NCBI GenBank assembly: GCA_016508695.1
Contig: VNKQ01000020.1
Location: 372,001 to 436,000 of the forward strand
Source: Hyphodiscus hymeniophilus
Taxonomy: Eukaryota > Ascomycota > Leotiomycetes > Helotiales > Hyphodiscaceae
Reading direction: 5' to 3'
DNA: 64,000 nt
Shown: positions 22,166 to 34,800 of the stretch, in pieces
Numbering within the stretch: the stretch's first letter is position 1
Layout of the letters: each line of letters opens with the position of its first letter
The notes under the pieces: generated by a model
Told to the model about the DNA's origin: nothing
The model's input: the letters and a program-made list of their open reading frames with translations, nothing else
The model's database searches: none
Position numbers and translations under genes: made by a program

Positions 22166-24001
22166 ATGGATCAGCCTAATCTCGAAAAGAACGGAGTTGT
22201 GGAAAAGTATCCTTCAGGCATCGATCAATCCTCCAGCGGAGCCGAAGATGAGTTCTATATCGACCCAGCAAAAGAAGTGAAGCTTCTCGCGAAGCTTGAT
22301 CTTGGACTGATATGGATCATCATGTTGCTGTACCTTTCAGCATTTCTCGATCGTGCCAATATTGGTAAGTAGGACCCAAGAAGCCAGTCACTATGCCGAA
22401 GGTTCTTTGTGCTGCGGCTGACCTTAATATAGGCAATGTCAAGGTCGCTGGAATTTTGACTGATATCCATGCAACCGAGGAGCAATTTTCGACAGCCGTG
22501 TCTATCTTCTATGCAACATATGTCTGCTTCGAGACGCCAGCTGCTGTTGTCATGAAGAAATTTACGCCTCGTCTTATGCTTACAATCATTTGTATTGTCT
22601 GGTCCCTTACTACAATGTAGGTATTTTCTCCCGGCATCTTTCATCACCATTGTTTCGATTGCGTGATCTAACCACTCAGCGTCCTTGTTCTAATTTCGGT
22701 ATGAAAACTGTTGCTGACTCTCTAAAGATTCACGGGCTTCATTCAAAATGTAGCAGGTCTTTACACAACTCGACTAATCTTAGGGGCATGTGAGGCGGGT
22801 CTATTTCCATGCTTGAATCTTTACTTGACTATGGTGTATCGTCGAGAAGAACAAGCAAAGAGGGTGGCATATCTATTCGTTTGTGCAGCTTTATCAGGTG
22901 CTTTCGGTGGTCTTCTGGCATATGTACTGCTGAAAATGGATGGAGTAGCAGGAAAGGCTGGCTGGAGGCGAGTTCTGTCACCACATATTCAAGCTTTGAG
23001 ACTGACATTTGACAGGTGGGTATATATCATCGAAGGAATTTTCAGCATCGTCTGTGCCCTCGCTGTGTGGTTTGGACTTCCAAACGATCCTAGTAAAGCT
23101 TGGTTTCTCAACGCTGAAGAACGAGAAATAATGAATTGCCGCGCTGCTCAGAGAGCGAAATATATGGGTTCTGACAAATTCGACTGGGCTGAGGTCCAAA
23201 TCGGTTTCAAAGATCCTAAGCTTTACATGAGGTAATCTTGCACCGTACCCAGGGTTGAGCCCCAGCTAAATTGTTTGTAGTGGCCTCATTCAGTTCATGC
23301 AGGACATTCTTCTCTATGGGTTCAGCACTTTCTTACCTTCTATCCTGAAGGCGATGAAGTACAATACTCTGCAGAGCAATTACTTGACAATTCCAGTGTA
23401 TCTTTGGGGTGCGATCGTTTTTCTCACCATGGCTTGGTTCTCCGATAGGTGGTCAGCTCGAGGGCCGGTGAGTTCCTCTGGCCTTGTTCCAAAGGGGTCT
23501 TCTGACATGATAGATCGTCCTTGGAGCGAATGTCTTTGGCATCATCGGATATATCTTACTCATCACGGTTGACAACAATGGTATGTGATCTTACTACACA
23601 GATATTGCCAAATTTGAAGCTCACATATGGAATTAGGAGTCAAATATTTTGCCACATTCCTTTGTGCCATCGCAGTCTATATTGGTCCAGGTCTCAACTT
23701 AACCTGGCTTAACGTAAATGTCGCCCCTCACTACAGGCGAGCGACCGAGATCGGCTTCCAACAATCGATGGGCAATACCGCTGGCATTGTTGCAGGACAG
23801 ATCTACCGCACAGCTCCGTACAAATTGGGCAACAGCTTCTCGCTCGGTGCCCTCTGTGTCTCCCAAGTCCTAATTGTAGGCAAGATCTTCTATATCAGAA
23901 GTCAAAACACCATGAAAGCGAGAATCGAGGCGGGAGAGATTGAGGATAAGAGGAGCATTAAAGATGGTGATCGAGCTTTGGATTTCAAATATCACATCTA
24001 A
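22166..24001 (+). CDS. MFS transporter, allantoate permease (Dal5/ACS) family
   Basis: Seven exons (22166-22364, 22433-22616, 22728-22967, 23016-23231, 23281-23467, 23514-23580, 23637-24001) give 485 residues. The signature order of the anion:cation symporter group is present: LLYLSAFLDRANIGN in TM1, FTGFIQNVAGLYTTRLILG then ACEAGLFPCLNLYLT, and GWRWVYIIEG. About 12 membrane segments. Family members carry allantoate, nicotinate, dipeptides, pantothenate and other organic anions across the plasma membrane. The third intron (22968-23015) fits only with a GC donor (AG/GCGAGT); any GT choice destroys GWRWVYIIEG. It is downstream of a regulator on the same strand, which suggests co-regulated uptake. 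Confidence 0.9.
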
Positions 24002-25304
24002 GCTGTGGAGTGGGGAAGGACAAACTAGGATACATTTTCCAGGTGGCTCTCAGTTCACTCGCAAGATTCCTATTCGGCAATATCATGGACAAAACAAATG
24101 TCAAGAATAATATCTTCTTCTTCTCCATTCTGTCGACCCCCTTCCACCCATAAGAGGAATTCTGCCAAATCTTGTTCGAGGCCGATCATGAGAAGCTGCA
24201 AAATATAGGTTGCTTGAAATGCCGCCTGACAAATCCCAGCGCAACTGCTGTTCTATTTTCCTCCAATCAATCTGACAATTGAAACTTCTCAGCCAGAGAA
24301 TTTGGTCTGGTTCTGAGCCAGATCCAGAGTGCGAGCCCTCCACAGGCTGACCGAAAAGCTCAAGACCGCAGTCTTGCATGATTTTTTACGCTTCAAGCCT
24401 GATACTCAACCAAGCCTGAGCTTTCTTCACCAGGGTGACAATCAAGTTTAGGGAGCAACGCAGCAATTTTCCATGGCGTCAAAAGTTTTACTGAACTTCG
24501 TACGCTCATCTCTGCGCTCTTTTCTCATGTCCTTCGAGCTCCAACTCTATATCTAGGCTTTTGCAGCCATTTTCCCCCGCACTGTCGAAGTCTGAAGAGA
24601 CGGTTGGATTCGTGGCTACCAGCAAGACCAGCACTCTCACGTTCCCTGTTGGTTGCCGAGTGGCGGGTGGGCACTGCGCACATTTCTTTCCGAATTATCG
24701 GCCATTGCCTCATTCAAATGTGTTAGGTATCTCGAGCAGTGTACTGTCAAATGTACCTCGACAAAGTCCCAGTCCATCTCAAGGATAGGTCAAGAAGTAA
24801 TTGCTGAACAGTGACTTCTAAATTTACAATACATAAGCCGTGGGATCAGAAGGTTGAGGGACTAGAAGTCCGGGCTCAGCTTTAATCGGGAGAGAGCCAT
24901 GTCCTACAAGAGCGGCACAGTTCTTAACTGCCAATGTATTTTCGAGACCAAACGTCCAGATCGGTAAAAGCTCGCTTTGTTTTGTCAATCCAGGAGTTCT
25001 GGATTTAGCGGCAGAAATTCAAGGCTGGCTAAGGCGGAACTCACATCATGTCAACTCCAACTTTTGGTGTTCGGTCTGTCCACGGCACATAATATACACC
25101 AGTGTTATTGAAGTTTCCCATCCTGATTTCACCTACCCACTTCCTCATCACTTGCCCCCTAGCAGGGATGAAACTGCGGTGAAACTTAGCCCGCTCGGCA
25201 AAAGCGAAAAATGTCCCACAACCAGAAAACTCAAAATGCTTTCAAGCATGGCCATCTTATAAAAAGCAAGAAAGGGCAAAAAGATATTGCACTACGATAT
25301 GTTC
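24002..25304. other. Intergenic, nothing seen
   Basis: About 1.3 kb with short open frames only. No repeat or RNA gene recognised before the decayed tRNA at 25305. Confidence 0.5.
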
Positions 25305-25391
25305 TGCTCACTGGAGGAATCGAACCACCAATCTCATCATCTTCTAAGTAATACTAGTGATGCGCTTTACCTATTACTGCCGTTAGTAGGA
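25305..25391 (-). pseudogene. Decayed tRNA-Thr (AGT)
   Basis: Read on the minus strand, the 3' two thirds match the intact tRNA-Thr in layout: AAAGCGCATCACTAGTA, a loop with about 11 extra nucleotides, the closing stem TGATG, and a T arm with an intact B box (GGTTCGATTCC). The anticodon stem pairs fully (CATCA with TGATG). The 5' third is damaged: the acceptor strand TCCTACT pairs with AGTGAGC at only five of seven positions including one wobble, and the D stem does not form. It is likely a tRNA relic or the product of an unequal exchange. Confidence 0.5.
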
Positions 25392-26016
25392 GAACTACGT
25401 TTCGAACCTTTATTCTTTGGAATACATACCATTAAGCCAAGCGAGCTGTCTGACCAAGGTTCTTATTGGTTGATTGAGTCCCAAATTTTCTTATTATGTT
25501 TTATATAACTCGTAGCTCTTGGGCTGGATGTGTGTATGGACTCGCGGGACAGGTTTACTCAATGAAGTGCGTTCGCTGCGAAAGCAAGGTTCCAGATGAT
25601 ACCGGTTGGTTTTATTTGAAATTCACGAATACATCATTTTGATAAGTTCTTCGTCCTTTTCCATCCTGAAAATGCGCTTTAAGGTCGTGAACTGTGGAGA
25701 AATCAGAAGGTCAGTTGACAGTCACATGATTTGATACCTTATTCCTCAATTGACAGATTTCAAAGTTGGAGACTAAAAGGATGTGGCAACTCCTGAATGC
25801 CATTCTGGCGATGAGGAAATTTTCTTCAAACTCGCAGAACCATGAGTTCCCAGCGACAAGAGACTCGGGGAGCAGTCCCAAGAGAACAGCCATCATGTGC
25901 CTGTGCTAATCATACCGTTTTTGACAATGTCCTGTCTCTCCCCAAACTCCGAAATCCCGAAATCTCAAGACTCCAAAACAAAAGCAGAAGGTAGAAAATA
26001 CGTGATCCTTCGGTTT
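25392..26016. other. Intergenic, nothing seen
   Basis: About 620 bp between the decayed tRNA and the 3' end of the sulfotransferase-like gene. No supported feature. Confidence 0.5.
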
Positions 26017-26985
26017 TTAGATCTTCCACCCACGAAGCCAGCCTCCCAAAGCGAGAGCTCCAGCCGAGCCAAGAATCATAACTGCCGGACCCAGCAACTT
26101 CGACGCAGATCTTCTCATCTGAGCTTCTACATCCTCCATCCAGGTCTTGCCGTCATTCACTCTTGGGAACGGCCTGTCTGGCACTTCCATCTCCAGGAAT
26201 TCGCAGAGGGGTCCCCAGCCCTGCTTCACGTTGAACTCCAGAAACCTTCCTTTCGGCGCAATTTCTCGAATGTGTTCGTTGTGGCTCAAGTATCCTTCAC
26301 GGCCCTCCTCCGGGTGGTTGTTAAGTGTTGTGTTTTGGAACACTAGTTTCGGAATCTGATGGCCGACTGGCTTGGGAATGATGCTCTGAATGAAAGCCTG
26401 GAAAGCATTCGCTGGCCTTGCAAGCAAGAAGGCACCTGTCCAGAGAGTGTCGGTTACAGACTTGTGCCACTGATCAACACTGTCACGGACGGTCAAGATT
26501 ACTTTCGCATCGGGATACGCTTGGATAAGTTCGTCTGCGAAGTTTGCACACGGCCAATCTGAGACTGCCTATGAAGTGTAAGTAATCGCTCATTTTCAAG
26601 ATGCGACTGGGATGGATACCATGCAGTGTCCGAGGGCTTGGTCGAACTCTTCCCTACCCCATGGCTTTCCTTTTCCCTCAAACTTTGCTTCGAATGCTGG
26701 AACCCACATCTCTGCATCTTTAGGATTCTCTTTCATGATCGAACACATGTGGTAACAATCCCGAATACCAAGCTCAATCAACGCTGCGCGTAATGCTTGA
26801 CAATTTTAGCCTAGAACCTGATGAAGTAGAGATTCGAACTCACAAGAAGTTCCTGTTCTTCCTAATCCCAAACATAAGACTTCCATAGGAACAACTCTCT
26901 TAGAGCCCCGACGATCAATATTGGTTCTTGGACCCAACAGCCCCATTGGGGTCAACACTTTTCCCGCGTGTAGATCTGTCGACAT
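26017..26985 (-). CDS. Sulfotransferase-family P-loop protein (Sulfotransfer_4)
   Basis: Three exons on the minus strand (26844-26985, 26620-26795, 26017-26568) give 289 residues, a normal length for the fungal family. The PAPS 5'-phosphosulfate loop is LGLGRTGTSS near residues 36-46, followed across the first intron by LRAALIELG and CYHM. The second block is GKGKPWGREEFDQALGHC; the third, after the second intron, is AVSDWPCANFADEL, then KVILTVRDSVDQWHKSV. The C-terminus ends in a hydrophobic helix (LLGPAVMILGSAGALALGG), which suggests anchoring to a membrane by its tail. Proteins of this group are abundant in filamentous fungi and their substrates are mostly unknown. A second ATG 14 codons downstream (MGLLGPRTNID) is an alternative start. 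Confidence 0.87.
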
Positions 26986-28155
26986 GATTGTTTCGTGTGT
27001 AATGTATAGTTCGGGCAAGAGAAGATGTACTTTGGCACTGGTGGAATGAGCAGTATTCATCGAATTTAATAAGAAAGGGACACAATGCCGACTAGGTGCT
27101 ACGCTCGTAACGAATCCGCGGATAGATCCACCAAATGTCATTGTTTCGACGCCATAAATAGACCCCTGAACCCCCGCGAATATTGGTAGCCAATAGCCCC
27201 TGTAATTGATCGCTTCGAAGTGGCCATTGTCAAAACTGCAGACAACATGATAGTAGATCTTCATGAATTTCTGACATACATCAAATCCACCCTCATCCTT
27301 CCACCGAATGCGAGTGTTCTGAAGAGTAGTTGTTTCATAATCAATGCTTCCTTCGGATCACCCCGCAGTGACCACCTGCGCAGGTGGCGACCCCTGGATC
27401 TGACACTAAGGAGGCGTCCGCGCCCAGGCGCGGCTCGCTAAACCTTGTAAACCGAGCCGGCTGTGAGCACTGTACCTATTCTGGAATATGTGACTTGAGT
27501 AGAGTCAGACGAGGAGAAATAGGTCCTAGGTTAATGACTAGATCTCGAGGGGTTTCACCACTCTCAAATATGCATGCTGTTCTGGCTTTCTTTTTGTGGT
27601 CGCTATTGGATGACAAACTGTGGGATGGACAAGGTAGCGAGCCAGTGAACTCGGGCTGCGCTCCTTCCACAGATTACGAGCTCGTTCGCCGTCTGAGAAG
27701 TCCTGCGTGAATAACTGAAACTGGAGGCAATTGTAGTTTAAGCTATTTGAATACGCAAAACCCCCACCTAGACACTGTTCGGATAAACAATTGACCTACG
27801 TGAAAGTGGTGTATCTTCGCATCCAGTCAATTCCTCTTCTTGCTATCTCTTCGTCCTCTGAACTGGATAATAAAACCACATTAGAGCTTTAGGATGGACG
27901 CTTCTAATTAGATTGGAATCAAGTACGATCAGACTGAAACTTCGATTTTCTCTGGGCTTGAAAACCCTCGATTGCCTATATACTCACAACGCAACTTCCG
28001 TTGCCACACAGTCGAAACCCAATATCTCCTCGCTGCCATTTCGAAGGATGTCCAATATCGTTAGGTTTAGGAACAAGTACAAAATTGAGCATTGATGGAG
28101 CTCGTCAGTATACACCCATCCCGCGATCGCGGTCATCATTGATGCTCAACTCGTA
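26986..28155. other. Intergenic, nothing seen
   Basis: About 1.2 kb between two minus-strand genes. It must hold the promoter of the sulfotransferase-like gene and the 3' end of the OPT gene. Only short frames occur. Confidence 0.55.
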
Positions 28156-31100
28156 TCAGCCCCAATGAGCAGGACCAAACGTCTCACCCTGGACCACTTT
28201 CTTTTGTATCGCAATCTCAAGATAATCAACTGTTCCCGCAGGAGCTGAGTTACCCCACCAGTCTGGTTGAGTTATTTTGGTTAGCTTTGAAGCCTCTTCA
28301 TGAGATAAAAAGTACGGGAATATTTCGGGAAAGGAGAGAAGGGGAAAGAGAAACAATCCCATAATCTCTTCAGCAAGCTGTAATAATTGACAGGGACAAA
28401 CGAACCTGGAAAGGTAGTAGAAGTGAGGTTCAATGCAGCAATGATGATGATCGTACATATCGCGAGACCAACGTCTGTAGCGATTAGTGTGAGGCAAAAC
28501 GGGAAATTCCCTTTGAAGACCAACCTAATCCGGCACTTGTAATATAATTGAATCTCATCCACCAGCCTCTATATCGATTTCGAATCACCTTCTGGAAGAC
28601 AAATCCCACCAAAGACCACGACAAGTAGCTAAGGGGTGTTGCTGGGGGGCTGTGACAGAACTTGATATCAGAACTGATTCGGTATAACAGACTGAAGGCA
28701 TCAAGAAAAGGAGACTCTTGGGGGATACGCACAGTTGTAATGTGCCACCGAAAAATATCGGCGCGTTGAAGAAGCGTGCTCTGGAACGCGGAAACAGCCT
28801 GGCAGCAGCGTATATTAGAAAGGGTGTGATGGCACCCGCAAGCCAGAACCATTGCAAGCCACCGTACAATGCACCCGTTGAGAAAATGCGCTTGGGTCCG
28901 ATGAGACCGAAAATGACAGAGGCGTTGAAGAAGACTCGGCCGTTGGGGCACGTGAAGTTGTTGGCCTGGCCTTCCTTGCAAACTACCTCGTGATTAGTTT
29001 AACGCCAGTCACTACAGAGGGTACACAGCTGAGTATAAGGAGTTGGATATTGGTTGTTCCTCGTCCGTGATCACATTTTAAGGGAACTCACTGTCCGTAA
29101 TATTGTTGAGTGCCCATTCCATCACCGCAAGTTGAACGACGCATGACCACAAAGTGGCGATAACCTGGCCGAAGAACGTCACTCGTTGTGGGATCTTGAG
29201 GTAGTGGGCAAGCTTTAAATCGTTCAGAAAGGCGTGAGCTTGATTCATGGTAATATAACCATAGGTTTTGAAGAGCATCATTGCAACAGGGCGCCCGGGT
29301 TGCATATAGCCGACGATGTATTCCGTGAAGACATTCAATCCAAGGTGAACGTTTGTCGTTGCATAAATGATTCCAATCGGGATAGTCCACACGACCGAGA
29401 TCAAAAGCCCCACGATCAGAGCCCACCAGGACAAATGCGTCGGCCAGGCACAAACCGTTGCAAAACTCATTCCGACCATGACGAGAAAAAATGCACCATA
29501 CCACCACCATGGAACCTCCTTATACTTTCTCATCATCTTGGTGTGGTTATCATCCAATGCCCCTCTAACGGCTCTAGTTTGAATCCAAATCTCTTCGCCA
29601 TAGAAAAGAATGGTATGGAATATGACAGCCGCAATTGCAGCAAAGGAGAGGCCTGTCAAGTCTTAGCATGCTTGATCAGGCAGAATTGGGACTTGGGAGG
29701 AGGGGCTCTGGAAATATGCAAATAGAATGTGCGACGTTTCCAAAATAGGAAGTAGTGATATATGGGATTGTTAACTGACCATAGGTCAATGAGAACGTGG
29801 TTGAGAGAAAGAGGGGCGAGTATTTCTATACTGTTTAGCGTTGGAAGTAGCGTCTGTCCTGGAAGTACACATACCGAATACAGCCCTTCATCCAACGTGA
29901 ACTCGGGCGTTAGAATCCTAGTCACGTTATAGAGTTTCCCAGTGTTATCGTAGCTGTTCGAATCACTAATCGGAAGATACTCGGCAAACCAATGGCCGCT
30001 GAAATGTAGCGCGGGGGTTATGATCCAAAACCAAAATACGGTTGAAGCCAGAGTATTGGCGATGGCAAACCAAGGTGGAATGAGTGGTGACTGTAGATTA
30101 TAGCCTATGGTGAATCAGCGAAAGCCTGCCAGCATGCTTGGAGCGCCGTAAATACCGGTGATCTGAGTCCAATCGAAAGTAATGGGTATTCTAAGTGAGG
30201 GGTCAACAGGTGATTCGAGAACAGTAGTTGCGATTATTAATAACACGGCCAACTGAAGAAACCCCACAGCAAATACCAATGAAACAGTCCACACGCTCCC
30301 GCTGCGATATAAACCAGAGGATTAATTAATAGGGAGGTCTTACAAGGAAATTCCTGTCCAGCCTCCGAAGACCTGGTTGATAACGACATTATTGGGCTTT
30401 ATCCATGTGACAAATGCGAAAACACTCAGGAATTTTGCAACTGTAATCTGTATCAGCTATATGCTTCCCCTGAGCCTGCGATGCAAACCATCGAACTACC
30501 GAATTTCTTAGGCGATACTTACTATAACCCGGGAACCAGTACCATACGAAAGAGCCAACAAATACGTAGAAGAAGTATCGATATCTCGAAATTGACCATC
30601 CATTACTCTTCGTGGGATCGGTCTTACTATGGTCATGCAGCGCATAGAGAAATGATGTGTTGACGAGTGCCCTGGGCCACAGCATCGATGCTGGCTCCAC
30701 CAAATACTTTCGCATCAGACCCGCTATACCGAACCCAATACATTGGGTGGCTGTGAAGATTAGAGTCAGGACATGTTTTGATTGAGGCTATCTCCAATGG
30801 AAGTTATCGTTTTAGGTACAGTTCATGGCCGTAGAACCTGGAAATGACATTCGAATTTGAAAGAAATGGAAGGAGATACTCACTGAAAGCAAACATGATG
30901 TTAAACCCCCATCCAAAATCTTGCCCATAGAATCCTCTCTGAGCGACGATGGTGTCTTTTATACGAAGGAGTCAGTAGTCACGCCAGCAACAAATGATGA
31001 ACACGTCTCTCTACCTGTAAAGTATCCCGCTCCACTGCCAAATGCAGCATTTGCCATGATCACAATCAGTCCATGTTCCTTGAAATTGAAAGGTCCTGGA

Positions 31101-31821
31101 TTGAGATTCCATTGCATGCCAAAATTAGTGAAGACTTTATCTGGCATTATCATCGACCAACCGACTCCAAGAGGGTATGCGACCAATTGCACAACAATCG
31201 AGCCGATTGTAAGTGAAGGGGCTCGAAGAGAGAAGAGCGAGTTCAGCCCCGATGCTACAGTTGTCTGTAGAGTGGGATGGTCAGTGACTGTCTCCCACAG
31301 ATACTTTTGAAGAGACACTTGTTGGAAGCAAGATTAGATAGGGGTTCGATGAAGCTGAAGCGGCGTACCAAGAGCATTCCAATAACCCAGACGCGGATAG
31401 TATTCGTCGGAAGGTCTTCATCGTAGTTTCGCACTGCTGCTCGAACCTAGTGCGCTGTCAGTTTCTGATAGCGGCATCATCATTATCTCCATCAAGAATG
31501 TACCTCTGGGTACGGCGAGTTCTCAAACACCTCATCGTAAATCCTGCCCTCGACATTGGGGTCGCGAGCATTGACTGCATCGTCGATCTCCAAGAGTTGT
31601 TCGTCGTCAAGATTCGGGTCCCAACGATGAGCTTTCTCAAAGACAGACAATTTTCGATTCGCTTCTGCCTCTCCGACGTCTCGAGCAGTAGATGCGCCAT
31701 TCTCCTTTTCAATCTTTTCGGAAGGCTCGCCTGAATCAGTCACCGAATTGTGAGGCGACGGCAACGTCGCTTCAATCTCCTCGGGCTCTCCAAGCCGTAG
31801 TCGCCTCATAAGTCCAGACAT
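28156..31821 (-). CDS. OPT-family oligopeptide transporter
   Basis: Fourteen exons on the minus strand: 31504-31821, 31369-31446, 31015-31264, 30884-30955, 30523-30750, 30344-30440, 30156-30190, 29875-30104, 29780-29825, 29092-29652, 28733-28982, 28525-28649, 28406-28474 and 28156-28262. All phases agree and give 821 residues. The polar N-terminus leads to the family block SPYPEVRAAV. Further hallmarks are LTIGSIVVQLVAYPLG, WNLNPGPFNFKEHGLI, GYFTDTIVAQRGFYGQ, FVTWIKPNNVVINQVFGG, KEVPWWWY, GYMQPGRPVAMMLFKTYG, MNQAHAFLNDLKLAHYLKIP and the tail GETFGPAHWG. Multiple membrane helices (about 14-16) are expected. It imports small peptides or glutathione-like compounds with protons, probably at the plasma membrane. 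All introns are GT-AG, unusually many for a fungal gene. Confidence 0.93.
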
Positions 31822-34800
31822 ATTGAATGGTTTCTAGAGTTTTCCACTGACACGTAGTATATTATATATGGATGAACGAGAAAAGCTGTGTGATATCTAG
31901 AATCAACGCGGAAGCAATGAGATACATAACACTCGATATGCAGTGAAACGACAAACCCATTTTGGGCAGGTGGCCATGAGGAGATTGAGTTACATCGACG
32001 GCCAAGCCCAACAATGTAGTCGGTATCGCAGATCGCCGCAGAGTTCTTCCGGAGCAATCAAAATAATCGACTGACATGATAGGCATGGCACGCCAGCGTC
32101 ATCACTTCCTTATCTGTAGACTGTGAGGGGTACCACCCTCTTGAGCTCACGATCAATCGAACATGGGAGCTTGTAGCCTTTCTGGGCAGGTGTGAAGGAA
32201 CAGACCAACCAAGTCAGCGGCATCCAGTCCAACAGGGATTCTGGGGAGGCGACAAGTGCCGATCCGCAAAGGAAATGTTCGAAATATGTATGGCATTTCG
32301 ACACACGGCAATTGCTGCGAGCTGCTTCCGCACAGAAGGAACGCAACGATAAGGCTGTAAGTAATCTTTGTCTTATTATTCCCATCTGGGAATGTCGTAA
32401 AAGAATCCTTCTGCCTTGCAGATAGTAATGGATTCTTGAAACATCCAAAAGCCACGAAGCTTGTTCATAGATGTTGGGGCCGTGCAGAAACGGGCACAAG
32501 GCGATCTACGGAAATAGAAATTTACACGTGACATATAAGAGGGCGTAGGGTAGAATTCTCGTGAACCAACAAGTTGACAACAATCGTAATCATTCGTAGA
32601 CGTTGGCCTCAACGCTTTAGAAGCCTGAGGAATGATACTACATAGTCCTTTTCAACTCGGCAATCAACAAATGCTTTCAATATTCCGAGCACATTGCTGA
32701 CCCAGGTCAGCACTTAGAAGCATATGCACCAACCCTCGCAGCTGTGCAGCGCGAACCTTTCCTTTCTCCCTTATTCTCGATACAGGAGGATGTATATACT
32801 ATGCATGCTGGTAAGGTTGTGTCAGCCATTCCCTCGAGCAGCATTCAAAAGCTTCTGAAGCTCCTACGCAGCCATTGACCTGTTCGACAACAGCATTAAA
32901 AGTTATTTCTCATCGTGTGGTTCATCAGGGTTCATTATCCGCATTCAAATCATGTCGATAAACGATCCGAGACGCTTGACACCTGCTTGCGCAGCGTCGT
33001 GTATGTGCTTCCTTTATAGCACCACTCGATTCATCCTTCATTCTTCTTTGATAGTCGCTCCATACACGGACATCTGAGCGTTATCCAAAAATGGCATCTG
33101 GTCATCAAGACGAGCGTAACAGGGAATATTGTAGGTCAAAAGCTACATCAGCACCGCAAGCAATGACTTACCTCAGCAACTTGGGAATCCACCTCCCATA
33201 CCCTGACTACCTGCCCATTCCTCACGGCGTATCTCGAACCCCGATTCAATTGGCTAGAGGTTGGCGCCATCAAAGAAGCTCATCAAAAAACACCGCCTCG
33301 CCTTAGAACGAGTCACGATTGCAAGTGTTTTATCAAAGTATTACTCGACAATGTTGAGATAACCGACAACGATAAATTCGGTAACACGTACATATCGCGT
33401 GAATCAGGACACACCTAGCAATAGAGTCAATCATGTCACCTTCTGATACTGTGAGTTACTGCCTCTACCCCCAATCAAAGCGGGTCTTCTTGGGCTGTGC
33501 CGTCAAGAGCATTAGAGGTAGTTGATGATGAGGTCGTATAATGTATGAAGATGTGAGGGTTCCTGTGCGAAACTTCAGTTGTATACGCTCTGTATCGTAC
33601 CTTCTCTTAATTTCTCACGACAACTATACATAATTCCAAGTGTTCGTAGAATCAGGACCCAGGCCCTCGCGATTCTTAGCTCTTTAGGCCGCATACGCTC
33701 AATACTTGTTTTTCAGCAAACGTACGAACGTGGGACGTCGAAGTGATATCTTCTGTTGCAACCGAATTCATGTCGTCGGAAGATATGATAAAACGGAGCA
33801 ATAGCTGTAAGATCAGTCTCTCTTGACTGCGACGCAAAGAAATACTTCGACCCCTGGATATTACTTGTGGCCAACGGGGAATTATCTGACTGGAACGCTC
33901 AGGCTATCCTGGTGGGCAAGTCGGTTTTCCGAATCTCAGATCGTCGAAGAAGTGGTAAACAGGACAGTCGACATAAAAGGGGCTCGGCTATCGTCAACCT
34001 CCTACTGTGCCTCACCGAAGTATATATCGATTTCTCCTCCCCAACCCTCCCTCTTCTCTTCTCGTTCCTTAAAGATTCCTTCACAGACCTAAATCCATAG
34101 ATTACACTCCTCAATTACCAACTGATTACTAAAGCAACAACTAATGGATTCCAGGTTTATACTCACAATGATTGAAATTAACTTGAGTATCGCGCCGGGT
34201 GGAAATGGCTGGACTACACCACCCGAGCTGAGCGACCAGAGTTTCGGCGACACGGAAGTGGGAGATGGAGTTTTCACTGATGTGGGCGATGGAGGCAACG
34301 CTTCCGCAGAAAGACGTATTGCTATCACGACGCTTGAAATGGTACTCGACATCGTAGATGAAGCGCGACAGCGACAGCGACAATAACAACGACAGCGATA
34401 CAGATCAGCGACATTGAGCGCTTTTTGGATAGACACCGAGTAGTGCCTAAGTGCATCGCAAGATGTAGGTATCGAACATCGTCTGGTCGGAGAAGTCCTG
34501 TGAGGATGAAAAGCATTGGCTATTTGACAGTCGTGGCAACGTTGGTGCATCTTTCTTGTGATCGGAGCCATTGTAGTTTGTAGGAAGATATTCTGATCGG
34601 CTGAACCAGTTATTTATACATCTGCATTGTCCCAGAACCCCGCAATTGACAGCTCTATCAATTCGCACGTGGTTTTCTTTTATCTTGACTTCCGAGATTG
34701 CAGCAATGGAACCAGCAGTATGGCAACTTCCTTGGAGGAGCATGAGACCGTTGTGGGCGCGCAACGGTCGTCAACTGCAACTTTGTTCTGCCCGCAGAAG

